Shown here: in pieces, positions 8,038 to 17,500 of the stretch
Layout of the letters: each line of letters begins with the position of its first letter
Numbering within the stretch: the stretch's first letter is position 1
NCBI GenBank assembly: GCA_026389335.1
Contig: JAPLIB010000097.1
Location: 1-63,740 of the forward strand
Length of the DNA: 63,740 nucleotides
Direction: 5' to 3'
Origin: Cyanobacteriota bacterium
GTDB lineage: Bacteria > Cyanobacteriota > Cyanobacteriia > PCC-6307 > Cyanobiaceae
Notes under the pieces: model-generated
What the model was told of the DNA's origin: nothing
The model's input: the letters and a program-made list of their open reading frames with translations, nothing else
Databases searched by the model: none
Program-made: the position numbers and the translations under genes

Positions 8038-9000
8038 ATGACCAGCGATCAAGGGCTTAGCGCTGACGCTCTGTTCACCCTGAGGCGGCGACCCACCAGC
8101 GAAAAACTCCTGGATCTGGGCTTCCGCCAGCTCACCCTCGCCCTGGCTTCCCTGGTGGCGATCGTGCTGCTGGCGATCCTGATCACCGTGTTCCAGGGGT
8201 CGCGCGAGGCGATGGCCAGCTTCGGCCTGCGTTTCCTCGTCACCTCAGCCTGGGACCCGGTCAACGAGCAGTACGGGGCCTTCGTCGCCATCTACGGCAC
8301 CCTGGTGAGCTCGCTCCTGTCGCTGGCGATTGCCGTGCCCCTGGGGGTGGGGACGGCCATCTTCATCACCGAAGATCTGATTCCGAGGCGCCTGCGCGAA
8401 CTGATCGGTCTGATGGTGGAACTGCTGGCGGCGATTCCGTCCGTGGTGCTGGGCCTGTGGGCGATCTTTGTGATGGAGCCGGCAATCCGGCCCGCCCTCG
8501 AATTGCTGCATCAGCTGCTGGGCTGGACCCCGTTCTTCGCCTCCACGCCGCAGGGCCCGGGCATGGCGCCAGCGATTCTGATCCTGGTGGTGATGGTGCT
8601 GCCGATCATCACCGCCATCTCCCGCGATGCCCTCAATCAGGTGCCGATCGAGCTGCGCCAGGGGGCCTACGGCGTCGGTACCACGCGCTGGGGGGCGATT
8701 TTCGCCGTGATTCTGCCGGCGGCGATCTCCTCGATCATCGGTGGCGTGATGCTGGCCCTGGGCCGGGCGATGGGAGAAACCATGGCCGTCACGATGATCA
8801 TTGGAAATTCGCTCAACTTTGATCTGTCTTTGCTGGCACCCGGCAACACGATTGCCTCGATGCTCGCCAACCAATTCGGTGAGGCCGACGGCATTCAGGT
8901 CTCAGCGTTGATGTACGCGGCCCTGATTTTGATGCTGCTCACTTTCACGGTGAATGTGCTCGCCCAGTGGGTTGTCCGCCGGCTCAGCCTTAAATACTGA
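8038..9000 (+). CDS. pstC: Phosphate ABC transporter permease PstC
   Basis: A 320-residue inner-membrane permease of the high-affinity phosphate importer. It has about six hydrophobic segments: near residues 33-55, 84-110, 120-145, 180-200, 225-250 and 285-310. The permease/ATPase coupling loop is DALNQVPIELRQGAYGVGTT, followed by GGVMLALGRAMGETMAVTMI, typical of PstC. The start is ATG at 8038; a GTG 18 bp upstream is in frame but lacks support. pstA follows after 8 bp. No pstS binding-protein gene is present in the window, so it must be encoded elsewhere. Probably induced by phosphate limitation through the upstream Pho-box-like repeats. Confidence 0.94.
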   Translation: MTSDQGLSADALFTLRRRPTSEKLLDLGFRQLTLALASLVAIVLLAILITVFQGSREAMASFGLRFLVTSAWDPVNEQYGAFVAIYGTLVSSLLSLAIAVPLGVGTAIFITEDLIPRRLRELIGLMVELLAAIPSVVLGLWAIFVMEPAIRPALELLHQLLGWTPFFASTPQGPGMAPAILILVVMVLPIITAISRDALNQVPIELRQGAYGVGTTRWGAIFAVILPAAISSIIGGVMLALGRAMGETMAVTMIIGNSLNFDLSLLAPGNTIASMLANQFGEADGIQVSALMYAALILMLLTFTVNVLAQWVVRRLSLKY

Positions 9001-9008
9001 TTGCCACC

Positions 9009-9935
9009 ATGACACGTTCCACCACCCAGCCCGCCAACAACGCCAGCACGGACACCACCCTGTTCGACCGCCGGCCCCTGAGTTTTGATCCCAGCCTGCG
9101 GCGCAACCGGCTCAATGGGCTGTTTACCTTCATTTCCGGTGTGTTCGCCACCCTGGCGGTGCTGCCGCTGGTGTTGGTGCTGGTGTATGTGCTGGTGCAG
9201 GGAGGCCGGTTGATCAGCCTGCGCCTGTTCACCGAACTGCCCCCGGCGCCTGGTCTTGAAGGCGGCGGCTTCGGCAATGCCATGATCGGCACCGTGCTGG
9301 TGACGTTGATCGCCGCCTTGATCGCCATTCCCGTCGGCGTGGCCGGCGGTGTCTACCTCTCCGAATATGCGGGTAAAAGCTGGTTTGGTCAGCTGGTGAG
9401 TTTCGGCAACGACGTGCTCGCCGGCGTGCCTTCGATCATCAGTGGCGTGTTTGTCTACGGCCTGATCGTCGCCAGTCGGGTCTTTTTCGGCCAGAGCTAC
9501 AGCGCCATGGCCGGTGGTATTGCACTCTCGGTGCTGATGCTGCCCACCGTGATTAAAACCACCAATGAGGGCCTGAAGTTGGTGCCCAACGAACTGCGGC
9601 TGGGGGCCTATGGCGTCGGTGCGTCCCGCTACGTGACGATCACCCAGGTGGTGTTGCCGGCCGCCCTCACGCCGATTTCCACCGGGGCGGTGCTGGCGAT
9701 CGCCCGGGCTGCCGGTGAAACGGCCCCCTTGATCTTCACGGCCCTGTTTTCCGCCTTCTGGCCCGAAGGCATCTTTAACCCGATCGCCACGATGTCGGTG
9801 TTGATCTTCAACTTCGCGATCATGCCTTATCCAGCCCAGAACGAATTGGCCTGGGCCGCTTCCTTTGTGCTGGTGATGATGATTCTGGCTGCCAACCTGC
9901 TGGCCCGCTGGCTCAGTCGGTTGTCAAAAACCTAG
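9009..9935 (+). CDS. pstA: Phosphate ABC transporter permease PstA
   Basis: A 308-residue permease partner of PstC. It shows a cytoplasmic N-terminus of about 35 residues, a first membrane helix around [20 protein letters not shown], then [17 protein letters not shown], and the coupling region [20 protein letters not shown] followed by [17 protein letters not shown]. These are standard PstA signatures. The start codon is ATG 8 bp after the pstC stop, so the two are co-transcribed. pstB follows after a 103-bp spacer. Confidence 0.94.
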   Translation: MTRSTTQPANNASTDTTLFDRRPLSFDPSLRRNRLNGLFTFISGVFATLAVLPLVLVLVYVLVQGGRLISLRLFTELPPAPGLEGGGFGNAMIGTVLVTLIAALIAIPVGVAGGVYLSEYAGKSWFGQLVSFGNDVLAGVPSIISGVFVYGLIVASRVFFGQSYSAMAGGIALSVLMLPTVIKTTNEGLKLVPNELRLGAYGVGASRYVTITQVVLPAALTPISTGAVLAIARAAGETAPLIFTALFSAFWPEGIFNPIATMSVLIFNFAIMPYPAQNELAWAASFVLVMMILAANLLARWLSRLSKT

Positions 9936-10038
9936 CCACGGCTTCCAGGCACTAAACCCGAGTCCCGGCACCAGCTGTATCAGCCAAGCCAAACCCGCCA
10001 CTCGTCCGACAACCATCCGCCTCCTCTCCTCCTCCGCC

Positions 10039-10869
10039 ATGACCAGCAGTCTCAGCCAGCAGCGCAGCGGCAGAAGTACTAAGGGCAGCAGTGATATCTG
10101 CATGTCACTGCAGAACGTCTCGATTTCGTATGGGAACTTTGAGGCAGTCAGAAATGTGTTTCTCGATATTCCCGATGGACGGGTCACCGCCTTCATCGGC
10201 CCTTCCGGTTGCGGCAAGTCCACCGTGCTGCGGGCCTTGAACCGCATGAATGACCTGATTCCTGGCTGTCATCTCAAGGGTCAGGTGTTATTCGATGGCC
10301 AGGATCTTTACCACCCCCGCATCGACCCGGTGGAGGTGCGGCGCCGCATAGGCATGGTGTTCCAGAAGCCCAACCCCTTCCCGAAGACAATCTACGAAAA
10401 CATCGCCTTCGGCGCCCGCATCAATGGCTATCGCGGCGACATGGATGAGCTGGTGGAGCGCTCCCTGCGCAAGGCGGCTGTGTGGGATGAATGCAAAGAC
10501 AAGCTGCAACACAGCGGCCTGGCCCTCTCCGGCGGCCAGCAGCAACGGCTCTGCATCGCCCGGGCCATCGCCACCGAACCGGAGGTGATTCTGATGGATG
10601 AGCCTTGCTCGGCCCTCGATCCCATCTCCACGTTGAAGATCGAGGAAACGATGCATGAACTCAAACGCAACTACACGATCATCATCGTCACCCACAACAT
10701 GCAGCAGGCCGTGCGTGTCGCCGACATGACCGCCTTTTTCAATGCCGAGGCTGTCGAAGGTGGTTCGGGCAAGGTGGGCTACCTGGTGGAGTACAGCGAA
10801 ACCGAGGAAATCTTCAATGCGCCAGCCCAGCAGTCCACCCAGGATTACGTGAGCGGCCGTTTCGGCTGA
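10039..10869 (+). CDS. pstB: Phosphate ABC transporter ATP-binding protein PstB
   Basis: A 276-residue ABC ATPase that drives phosphate import through PstC/PstA. Walker A is GPSGCGKST, the Q-loop lies in [21 protein letters not shown], the signature is LSGGQQQRL, Walker B is [16 protein letters not shown], and the switch His is in [24 protein letters not shown] and the CSALDPI block are specific to PstB within ABC ATPases. About 20 extra residues precede the fold. It is the last gene of the pst run. A weak stem-loop lies downstream, but no T-rich terminator is obvious on this strand. Confidence 0.95.
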   Translation: MTSSLSQQRSGRSTKGSSDICMSLQNVSISYGNFEAVRNVFLDIPDGRVTAFIGPSGCGKSTVLRALNRMNDLIPGCHLKGQVLFDGQDLYHPRIDPVEVRRRIGMVFQKPNPFPKTIYENIAFGARINGYRGDMDELVERSLRKAAVWDECKDKLQHSGLALSGGQQQRLCIARAIATEPEVILMDEPCSALDPISTLKIEETMHELKRNYTIIIVTHNMQQAVRVADMTAFFNAEAVEGGSGKVGYLVEYSETEEIFNAPAQQSTQDYVSGRFG

Positions 10870-11034
10870 GGCCGCAACTGGTTCGACTCCAACCCCCTGC
10901 GCCTGAGGTGAGGCCGCCCTGGCCCCAGGCACCTCTGGCATGCCGACTGCAAAATCTGCTGGCGTATGCCAAAACGGGGCGATGGATTCGCCTCTGCCCC
11001 CGGATTCCTCGCTTTCGCGACTTTCCTGAGCCAC

Positions 11035-11060
11035 AAAAAAGCCGGTCATGACGACCGGCT
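11035..11060 (-). terminator. Rho-independent terminator for tRNA-Ser
   Basis: On the minus strand the 7-bp stem GCCGGTC/GACCGGC with a 5-nt loop (11041-11059) is followed by a run of six T residues (11035-11040 as A on the plus strand). It sits 8 bp past the 3' end of the minus-strand tRNA-Ser gene. Confidence 0.85.
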
Positions 11061-11067
11061 CAATGAA

Positions 11068-11154
11068 CGGAGAGGGAGGGATTCGAACCCTCGATAAAGT
11101 TGCCCCTATACAGCATTTCCAGTGCTGCGCCTTCGACCGCTCGGCCACCTCTCC
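11068..11154 (-). tRNA. tRNA-Ser, anticodon GGA
   Basis: An 87-nt gene. The acceptor stem GGAGAGG (5' end at 11154) pairs with CCTCTCC, followed by discriminator G, the serine identity base. The D arm is GGCCGAGCGG-like. The anticodon arm GCAGCACTGGAAATGCTGT presents GGA, reading UCC/UCU. A long class-II variable arm precedes the T arm GGTTCGAATCC. CCA is not encoded. The plus-strand ferredoxin gene begins 79 bp beyond its 5' end. Confidence 0.95.
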
Positions 11155-11232
11155 GGGGGCAAACGGGGCAGATGCGAATGTAGCAGGGAGACCTGCACTG
11201 GTTTTTGCTTGCCGTCCCAGGTCCGCCATCCC

Positions 11233-11601
11233 ATGCCCCGCAGCCATCCGATCACGATCCACTGGCGCCAGCAGAACCGGGTGATCCGGCTGGAGGTGCC
11301 CGAAGGCGAGTACATCCTGCGCAGCTTTGAGCAGCAAGGCGAACCGCTGCCCTTCAGTTGCCGTAATGGCTGCTGCACGGCCTGCGCCGTGCGGGTGCTG
11401 GCCGGAGACATCGATCAGCGCGAAGCCCTGGGGCTGTCCCAGGAGGTGCGCCGCCGCGGCTACGGCCTGCTCTGCGTCGCCCGCGCCACCGGCCCACTGG
11501 AGGTGGAAACCCAGGATGAGGATGAGGTCTACGACCTCCAGTTCGGCCGTCATTTCGGTCGCGGCAAGGTGCGTCCCGGTCTGCCCTTGGACGACGAATG
11601 A
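11233..11601 (+). CDS. 2Fe-2S plant-type ferredoxin
   Basis: A 122-residue protein with the plant-type 2Fe-2S binding pattern: CRNGCCTACAVRVLAGDI supplies the C-x4-C-x2-C ligands (about residues 42-50), and GLLCVARA supplies the fourth Cys. It is longer than PetF, with an acidic C-terminal part containing ETQDEDEVYDLQFG. It probably transfers electrons in the cytoplasm; the partner is unknown. The ATG at 11233 is chosen because upstream sequence in the frame reads into the antisense of tRNA-Ser. The stop overlaps the next ATG (ATGA), so it is coupled to the inositol-phosphatase-like gene. Confidence 0.87.
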   Translation: MPRSHPITIHWRQQNRVIRLEVPEGEYILRSFEQQGEPLPFSCRNGCCTACAVRVLAGDIDQREALGLSQEVRRRGYGLLCVARATGPLEVETQDEDEVYDLQFGRHFGRGKVRPGLPLDDE

Positions 11602-12506
11602 AGCCGTTCAGCCTCTCCGGCGCCGCCCTGCGGGGCAGCGGCCTCAGCCCCGCGGAACTGACGGAACTGACGGCCGTCGCCCGTCGCGCGGCCAACGCCG
11701 GCGGTGCCGTCCTGCGGCACCATGTCGGGCGCCTCGAACAGATCCGCGACAAGGGCCGAGCCGGCGATCTGGTCACCGAGGCGGATGAGGCCGCCGAAGT
11801 GGCCGTACTGGCGGTGCTGGAGGCGGAGACGCCAGGCCTGGCGATCCTGGCGGAGGAAAGTGGACGCCGCCCCGGCAGCGGCGATCTCGAGTGGTGTGTC
11901 GATCCCCTCGATGGCACCACCAACTACGCCCATGGCTTCCCCTTCTATGCCACCTCGGTGGGGCTCACCTGGCAGGGCCTGCCCCTGCTCGGCGCCCTGG
12001 CGGCGCCGGCCCTGGAGCAGGCCTTCTGGGCCGCCGCAGGTCAGGGGGCCTGGTGCAACGAGATGCGCCTGGCGGTGAGCGGTTGTGACCAGCTGGCGAA
12101 GTCGCTCCTGTCCACCGGCTTCTTTTACGACCGCACCACCCGCCTCGACAACAACTACGCCGAGTTCGCCTGGTTCAGCCACCGAACCCGGGGGGTGCGG
12201 CGAGCCGGCTCCGCTGCCGTCGATCTGGCCTACGTCGCTGCCGGTCGGCTCGATGCCCACTGGGAGCGGGGCCTGGCCCCCTGGGATCTGGCTGCCGGCA
12301 TCGTGCTGGTGGAGGAGGCGGGCGGCGTTGTCAGCGACTACACCGGCCAGCGCCTCAACCTGGCTGACGCTCGCCTGCTCGCCTGCGCCCCGGGCCTGCA
12401 GCTGGCGTTGATCAGCGGACTGGCGGCCTGCAGGCCCCTGCGCGGTGCCAGCTACGGCGCCCCGGAACTGGATGACGGTGCCGGCCCCCTGAACGGCGCT
12501 CCATAG
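11598..12506 (+). CDS. Inositol monophosphatase family protein
   Basis: A 302-residue Mg-dependent sugar-phosphatase. Motifs: AEESG, the metal-binding WCVDPLDGTTNYAHG (the DPxDGTxN signature), and a C-terminal APWDLAAGIVLVEEAGG matching the WDxAAG box. It belongs to the IMPase/SuhB/CysQ/HisN superfamily. The natural substrate (inositol-1-phosphate, histidinol phosphate or another phosphate ester) cannot be told from sequence; the next gene is hisZ, so a histidinol-phosphatase role is possible but only inferred. The start ATG overlaps the ferredoxin stop by 4 bp. Confidence 0.88.
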   Translation: MKPFSLSGAALRGSGLSPAELTELTAVARRAANAGGAVLRHHVGRLEQIRDKGRAGDLVTEADEAAEVAVLAVLEAETPGLAILAEESGRRPGSGDLEWCVDPLDGTTNYAHGFPFYATSVGLTWQGLPLLGALAAPALEQAFWAAAGQGAWCNEMRLAVSGCDQLAKSLLSTGFFYDRTTRLDNNYAEFAWFSHRTRGVRRAGSAAVDLAYVAAGRLDAHWERGLAPWDLAAGIVLVEEAGGVVSDYTGQRLNLADARLLACAPGLQLALISGLAACRPLRGASYGAPELDDGAGPLNGAP

Positions 12507-12547
12507 GATCACCGCTCCCCACCTCCCTCTCCGGACAGCCCTGGCCC

Positions 12548-13723
12548 ATGGCTCTGCAACCCGCCGCTGGCGTGCGCGATCTCAATCCCGGCGAGGTCGC
12601 CCGCAATCGCCGCCTCTGCGAGCTGCTGGCCCAGGTGTATCGCCTCTGGGGGTATCAGGAGGTGGATCCACCAGTGATCGAACGCCAGGACACCCTGGCG
12701 GCCGGCGGTGCCATCGCGGCCCGCGATGTGGTGCGCCTGGCCTCGGATGAACCGCTGGGGCTGCGTCCCGAACTCACCGCCTCCATCGCCCGGGCCGCCT
12801 GCACCCGCCTGGCCGATCAACCGCGGCCCCTGCGGCTCTGGGCCTGTGGCGCCACTTTCCGCACCAACCTGGGCGACACCGGGCAACGGATCAGCGAGGC
12901 CCTGCAGAGCGGCGTGGAGTTGCTGGGTGATGCCAGCGCCGCCGCCGACAGCGAACTGCTGCACCTGCTGCTCAGCGCCGCCGCCACCCTCGGCTTGCAG
13001 CCCCAGCATCGGCCCACCCTGTTGATCGGTCACCACGGCCTGCTCGATGCCCTGCTGCTCGATCTGCCCGGCGCCCAGCGCCTGGCGGTGCGTCAGGCGC
13101 TCACCGGCTTCGACCCCCTCGCCCTCGAGGCCCTGGACCTGCCGGCGGAGCAACACCGCCAGCTCGCCGACCTGATGGGGCTGCGGGGGGAGCCCGAAGC
13201 GGTGCTGCTCACCCTGCAGCAATGGCTGGGTCCCGTGCCCCTGCTGCAGAACCTGGCCACCATGCTCAAGAGCGTGGCGCCCTCGGCCGCCCGCCAGGGG
13301 GTGCGTTTGCAGGTGGATCCCACCTTCCAGCCCCACTTCGATCTCTATGACGGCCTGGTGCTGCGGCTGGTCTGCCAGGGCAGCGATGCGCCGGTGGCGA
13401 TTGCCAGCGGCGGCCGCTACGACGGCCTGGTGGCGCGCTTCAGCGCCGAGCCCCAGCAGGCGGCCGGCACGGGCTTCGGCTTCGACATCGGGGCAATCCG
13501 TGAGCTGCTGGCTGGCGTCGACACTCCGGACGCGGCAGCCGCCCCCTGGCTGGTGGCGGCTGCCAGCAGCCAGGGCATCGGCGCCGCCCTGGCCCGCATG
13601 GCCGACCTGCACCAGCAGGGCACGGCGGCGGAGCTCTGCAGCCAGCCCTGTGCCTCCGAGGCGGCCGCCATTGCCCTGGCCGCTGAGCGCGGCTGCCGCG
13701 GGGCCATCTGGCTGGCTGGCTAG
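12548..13723 (+). CDS. hisZ: ATP phosphoribosyltransferase regulatory subunit HisZ
   Basis: A 391-residue paralogue of histidyl-tRNA synthetase. It has the class-II synthetase fold elements GVRDLNPGEVARNRRL, LRPELTASIARAACT and GVELLGDASAAADSELLHLL, and the C-terminal IASGGRYDGLVARFS. It lacks the full tRNA-synthetase C-terminal anticodon-binding region expected of HisS. HisZ pairs with the short HisG to form the first enzyme of histidine biosynthesis and confers feedback control. Length and motif set favour HisZ over HisS. It begins 41 bp after the IMPase-family gene. Confidence 0.88.
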   Translation: MALQPAAGVRDLNPGEVARNRRLCELLAQVYRLWGYQEVDPPVIERQDTLAAGGAIAARDVVRLASDEPLGLRPELTASIARAACTRLADQPRPLRLWACGATFRTNLGDTGQRISEALQSGVELLGDASAAADSELLHLLLSAAATLGLQPQHRPTLLIGHHGLLDALLLDLPGAQRLAVRQALTGFDPLALEALDLPAEQHRQLADLMGLRGEPEAVLLTLQQWLGPVPLLQNLATMLKSVAPSAARQGVRLQVDPTFQPHFDLYDGLVLRLVCQGSDAPVAIASGGRYDGLVARFSAEPQQAAGTGFGFDIGAIRELLAGVDTPDAAAAPWLVAAASSQGIGAALARMADLHQQGTAAELCSQPCASEAAAIALAAERGCRGAIWLAG

Positions 13724-13751
13724 GCTCCGTGCCAGAGCGCTTGCTGCATCG

Positions 13752-13976
13752 ATGGCCCACACGATCGTCACCGACATCTGCGAAGGGGTGGCCGATTGCG
13801 TCGATGCCTGTCCGGTCGCCTGCATCCATCCCGGCAAGGGGGCCAACAGCAAGGGCACGGGCTTTTACTGGATCGACTTCGACACCTGCATCGACTGCGG
13901 CATCTGCCTGCAGGTCTGCCCGGTGGCTGGAGCGATCTTGCCGGAAGAAAAGCCGCAGCTGCAGCGCCAGCCCTGA
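13752..13976 (+). CDS. Small 4Fe-4S ferredoxin
   Basis: A 74-residue ferredoxin with two Cys clusters. The first half is ICEGVADCVDACPVACIHPG (C-x5-C-x3-C-x3-C) and the second is DTCIDCGICLQVCPVAGAI (C-x2-C-x2-C-x3-CP). This is the ligand spacing of a bacterial seven/eight-iron-type ferredoxin. The ATG at 13752 gives MAHTIVTDICEG, the usual start of this family. It lies between hisZ and htpG. Electron-transfer partner unknown. Confidence 0.9.
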   Translation: MAHTIVTDICEGVADCVDACPVACIHPGKGANSKGTGFYWIDFDTCIDCGICLQVCPVAGAILPEEKPQLQRQP

Positions 13977-14078
13977 GGCGGCTGCGGCAGCTGGCTGGAA
14001 GTTCGGAGACCCCTCCCTGTCACCCCTTGAGCTGGAAGGCGCCGATCCCTAGGGTCGCCTGCAGTGACACAAGCTGCC

Positions 14079-16052
14079 ATGCCGGTACAGGAAGAACAGG
14101 GTCAGATTCAGATCCATACCGAAAACATCTTCCCGATCATCAAGAAGGCCGTTTACAGCGGCCATGAGGTGTTCCTGCGGGAACTGGTGAGCAACGGCGT
14201 CGACGCGATCAGCAAGCGCCGCATGGCCGCCATGGGCGGCGATTGCAGTGAGGGCGAGGAGGGTCGGATCTCGATCCGCATCAACCGCGAAGCCAACACG
14301 CTCACCATCTCCGACAACGGCATCGGCATGACCGCCGATGAGGTGAAGCGCTACATCAATCAGGTGGCCTTCTCCAGCGCAGAAGACTTCCTCGAGAAGT
14401 ACAAGCAGGAAAGCGATGCCATCATCGGCCACTTCGGCCTCGGCTTCTATTCCAGCTTCATGGTGGCCAAGCAGGTGGAGCTGGTCACGCTCTCGGCCCG
14501 CGAAGGCAGCGAGGCGGTGCGCTGGAGTTGCGATGGCTCCCCCAACTTCAGCCTCGAGGGCACGGAGCGCAGCGAGCCCGGCACCGATGTGATCCTGCAT
14601 CTGATGGAGGAGGAGCTCGAATACATCGAGCCCAGCCGCATCCGCAATCTGATCACCACCTACTGCGACTTCCTGCCGGTGGAAGTGCAGCTGGAGGGCG
14701 AAACGGTCAACAAGCGTCAGGCTCCCTGGCGTTCCTCACCCCGCGATCTCACCGACAACGACTACATCGAGCTCTATCGCTATCTCTATCCCTTCCAGGG
14801 CGACCCACTGCTGTGGGTGCACCTGAGCACCGATTATCCCTACAACCTGCAGGGAATCCTGTTCTTCCCGAAAATCACCGGTCGCGCCGATTGGGAGAAA
14901 GGTGAGATCCGGCTGTACTGCAACCAGGTGTTCGTCAGTGATTCGATCAAGGAGGTGGTGCCCCGCTACCTGCTGCCCCTGCGCGGCGTGATCGATTCGC
15001 CCGACATCCCGCTCAACGTCAGCCGCAGCGCCTTGCAGACCGATCGCCGGGTGCGTTCGATTGGCGGCTTTGTCGCCAAAAAAGTGGGCGATCGCCTCAA
15101 GGAGCTGCATCGCGATGATCCCACTCGCTATGCCGAAATCTGGGAATCGCTGGCACCGTTCATCAAGATCGGCGCCATGGAAGATGAAAAGTTTGCCGAG
15201 CAGGTGGCCGATCTGGTGCTGTATGCCACCACAGCGAGCGCCAGCCCGGTAGCGGCCAAAGCCGCATCTGAATCTGAATCCGAAACTGCAGCCGAAGCCG
15301 AGGCCGAGACGGACCAGAGCACCAGCAGCGATCCAATTCAGGTCGGCGAACGTCATTTCACCACCCTGGCCCACTACCGCCAGCGGCTCAGCGATGACCA
15401 CAACAAGCGCATCCTCTATTGCACCGATGAAGCCGGCCAGGCCGGTGCCCTGGCCCTGTGGAAAGGCCAGGGAGCCGAAGTGCTGCTGGCCGACACCCTG
15501 ATCGATTCCCAGTTCATCCCCTGGCTGGAGATGCGCCACGGCGATCTCACTTTCCAGCGGGTGGATTCCGAGCTCGACGACAGCCTCAAGGAGCAGGACA
15601 GCGAACTCAGCGACAGCGAGGGCAAGGATGCCAGCGAAAAGCTGCGCGACCTGTTCCGTCAGGCCCTGGACAACGACAAGGTGACGATCCAGGTGCAGCA
15701 GTTGAAAGGCGACCAGGCTCCCGCCGCCCTGATCCTGCTGCCCGAACAGATGCGCCGCATCAACGACATGGGCGCCCTGATGGATCAGCGGCTGCCCGGC
15801 CTGCCTGATCACCATGTGCTGCTGGTGAATCGGCGCCATCCCCTGGTGGAGGGCCTGCTCAAGCTCTCCAGCGGCGCCGTGCTCACCACCGGTGCGGCCG
15901 AATCCCCCAGCCGCAGCCTCGCCCTTGAGCTCGGGCGCCATCTCTACGAGACGGCCCGCCTCGCCGTCGGTGGTCTGGAGCCGAACCAGCTGGCCGGCTT
16001 CCAGCAGCGCAGCAGCGATCTGATGGGCCGCCTGATGCAGCGCTCGCTCTGA
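14079..16052 (+). CDS. htpG: Hsp90 chaperone HtpG
   Basis: A 657-residue bacterial Hsp90. The ATPase domain has NIFPIIKKAVYSGHEVFLRE, ISDNGIGMTADEVKRYINQV and IGHFGLGFYSSFMVAKQVEL. The middle domain has NLQGILFFPKITGR and the NVSRSALQTDRRVRSIGGFV block, and the C-terminal dimerisation domain completes the protein. An acidic, low-complexity stretch (15236-15336) rich in Ala/Ser/Glu and containing SESESETAAEAEAETD interrupts the middle domain; it is unusual for HtpG. The ATG at 14079 (MPVQEEQGQIQIHTEN) is preferred over an in-frame GTG at 14064. A strong terminator follows. Confidence 0.95.
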   Translation: MPVQEEQGQIQIHTENIFPIIKKAVYSGHEVFLRELVSNGVDAISKRRMAAMGGDCSEGEEGRISIRINREANTLTISDNGIGMTADEVKRYINQVAFSSAEDFLEKYKQESDAIIGHFGLGFYSSFMVAKQVELVTLSAREGSEAVRWSCDGSPNFSLEGTERSEPGTDVILHLMEEELEYIEPSRIRNLITTYCDFLPVEVQLEGETVNKRQAPWRSSPRDLTDNDYIELYRYLYPFQGDPLLWVHLSTDYPYNLQGILFFPKITGRADWEKGEIRLYCNQVFVSDSIKEVVPRYLLPLRGVIDSPDIPLNVSRSALQTDRRVRSIGGFVAKKVGDRLKELHRDDPTRYAEIWESLAPFIKIGAMEDEKFAEQVADLVLYATTASASPVAAKAASESESETAAEAEAETDQSTSSDPIQVGERHFTTLAHYRQRLSDDHNKRILYCTDEAGQAGALALWKGQGAEVLLADTLIDSQFIPWLEMRHGDLTFQRVDSELDDSLKEQDSELSDSEGKDASEKLRDLFRQALDNDKVTIQVQQLKGDQAPAALILLPEQMRRINDMGALMDQRLPGLPDHHVLLVNRRHPLVEGLLKLSSGAVLTTGAAESPSRSLALELGRHLYETARLAVGGLEPNQLAGFQQRSSDLMGRLMQRSL

Positions 16053-16097
16053 GCCTGGCGCCCCTGGCCTGCCTGGCCACTCCCCTGGCTCGTCACG

Positions 16098-16130
16098 GGC
16101 CTACCTCGCAGCTGTGAGGTAGGCCTTTTT
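16098..16130 (+). terminator. Rho-independent terminator downstream of htpG
   Basis: A perfect 10-bp stem GGCCTACCTC/GAGGTAGGCC (16098-16107 with 16116-16125) with an 8-nt loop, followed by five T residues (16126-16130). It lies 45 bp after the htpG stop and isolates htpG from the ABC-transporter genes. Confidence 0.93.
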
Positions 16131-16183
16131 CTTGCCGCGACGGCGGCCGCTGATTAGGGTCCAGGCACTGACCCGTCGACTCC

Positions 16184-17500
16184 ATGGCCGGATCCGGAGC
16201 TCGACGGCGGCTGACGCCTGGATCAGTCCTGGCTGGCCTGCTGTTGGGCCTGGCCTTGATCTTGGTTCCGGCAGCGCTTCTAGCCAGGCCGGTGGCGGCG
16301 GCCACCACGGTGCGGGTGCTGATGCCCTCCCCGTTTGTGGATGCCACCGCCGCGCTGGTGGCCGGCTTCAACCGCGATCACCCCAAGCTCAAGGTCGAGG
16401 TGGCCCGTGGCCCCCTCGACACCGAGGCGATGTCCGATCTGGCCATCGGCGGCCTGCTGCTCGGCGACAGCGGCTACGACCTGTTGTTGATGGATGTCAG
16501 CTGGACAGCCAAGTACGTGGCTGCCGGCTGGTTGCTGCCGCTGGAAGGCCTGCTCGGCGACGACGCCCTCGAGGCGATGGTGCCCGGCGCCAGGGTGGGC
16601 AACGCCTTCGGCGGCCATCTCTGGCGGATGCCGCTCACTGGCGATACAGGCCTGCTCTACTGGCGCACCGATCTGATGGCGGCGCCACCCCGCAGCACCC
16701 AAGAGCTGGAGGCTGTGGCGCGGCGGCTGCAGGCTGAGGGCAAGGTGCGCTGGGGCTACGTCTGGCAGGGCCGCCAGTACGAGGGCCTCAGCTGCGTGAT
16801 GCTCGAGATGATCCACGCCTTCGGCGGCCAGTGGTGGCAGGCCGGTTCTGGCCGGGCTGGTGGCCACACCGAGCTCGATTCACCTGGGGCGATCGCGGCC
16901 GCCGACTGGCTGCTGCATCTGGTGCGAACCGGTGTCAGCCCCGAGGCCGTCGCCGACTTCGCCGAAAACGAAGCGCTGCAGCTGTTCGCCGCCGGCGATG
17001 CGGCCTTCCTGCGCAACTGGCCTTACGCCTGGCGCGAAATCGAGAAGGGGGGCGGACCGGTGGTTGGCAAGGTGGGCGTCAGCACCGTTGTTTCCGCCGC
17101 TGGGATCTCCAGTGGCGGCACCCTCGGCACCTGGGGGCTGTCGCTGCTGGCCGGCAGCCCCCATCCGCAAGCTGCCGCCGAGGTGATCCGCTGGTTCACC
17201 GGCCCCGAAACCCAGAAAGCGCTGGTGCTGGATCAGGGTTACGCCCCCACCTGGGCCGCTCTCTACGCAGACCCGGAGCTGCAGCAGAAGCATCCGCTGC
17301 TTGCGGTACAGCGCCAGGCCCTGGAGCAGGGGCCCCTGGTGCGGCCGCTCACCCCCCTTTATGCCCAGCTCAGCGATCTGCTGCAACGCCAGGTGAATGG
17401 ACTGATCACTTCCGAGGGCTCTGCCGCCGCCGCCATGGGCAGGGCCCAGACCCAGAGTGCGGTGCTGCTGGAATCCGCCGCCGGCCAGGAGCACCCATGA
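16184..17500 (+). CDS. Sugar-type ABC transporter substrate-binding protein (GgtB-like)
   Basis: A 438-residue family-1 (MalE/UgpB-type) solute-binding protein. The N-terminus is a Sec signal: basic GARRRLTPG, a hydrophobic run to about residue 35, and ARPVAAATT as a likely cleavage site; no lipobox is evident. The mature part has LMPSPFVDATAALVAGFNRD, YDLLLMDVSWTAKYVAAG, and the late ETQKALVLDQGYAPTWAALY, typical of sugar or glucosyl-polyol binders. Cyanobacterial glucosylglycerol/sucrose/trehalose transporters (GgtB) have this organisation, but the ligand cannot be fixed by reading. It opens a four-gene operon, each gene overlapping the next by ATGA. Confidence 0.85.
   Translation: MAGSGARRRLTPGSVLAGLLLGLALILVPAALLARPVAAATTVRVLMPSPFVDATAALVAGFNRDHPKLKVEVARGPLDTEAMSDLAIGGLLLGDSGYDLLLMDVSWTAKYVAAGWLLPLEGLLGDDALEAMVPGARVGNAFGGHLWRMPLTGDTGLLYWRTDLMAAPPRSTQELEAVARRLQAEGKVRWGYVWQGRQYEGLSCVMLEMIHAFGGQWWQAGSGRAGGHTELDSPGAIAAADWLLHLVRTGVSPEAVADFAENEALQLFAAGDAAFLRNWPYAWREIEKGGGPVVGKVGVSTVVSAAGISSGGTLGTWGLSLLAGSPHPQAAAEVIRWFTGPETQKALVLDQGYAPTWAALYADPELQQKHPLLAVQRQALEQGPLVRPLTPLYAQLSDLLQRQVNGLITSEGSAAAAMGRAQTQSAVLLESAAGQEHP

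Noticed and set aside
10876-10892. GGTTCGACTCC near the pstB end resembles a tRNA T loop
   Set aside because: The flanking stem does not pair (only three of five base pairs) and no acceptor or anticodon arm fits around it.
16831-17496. In-frame N-terminal extension of the MalF-type permease by over 200 codons
   Set aside because: It reads out of frame through the binding-protein gene; the ATG at 17497 gives the ATGA overlap and a normal permease start.
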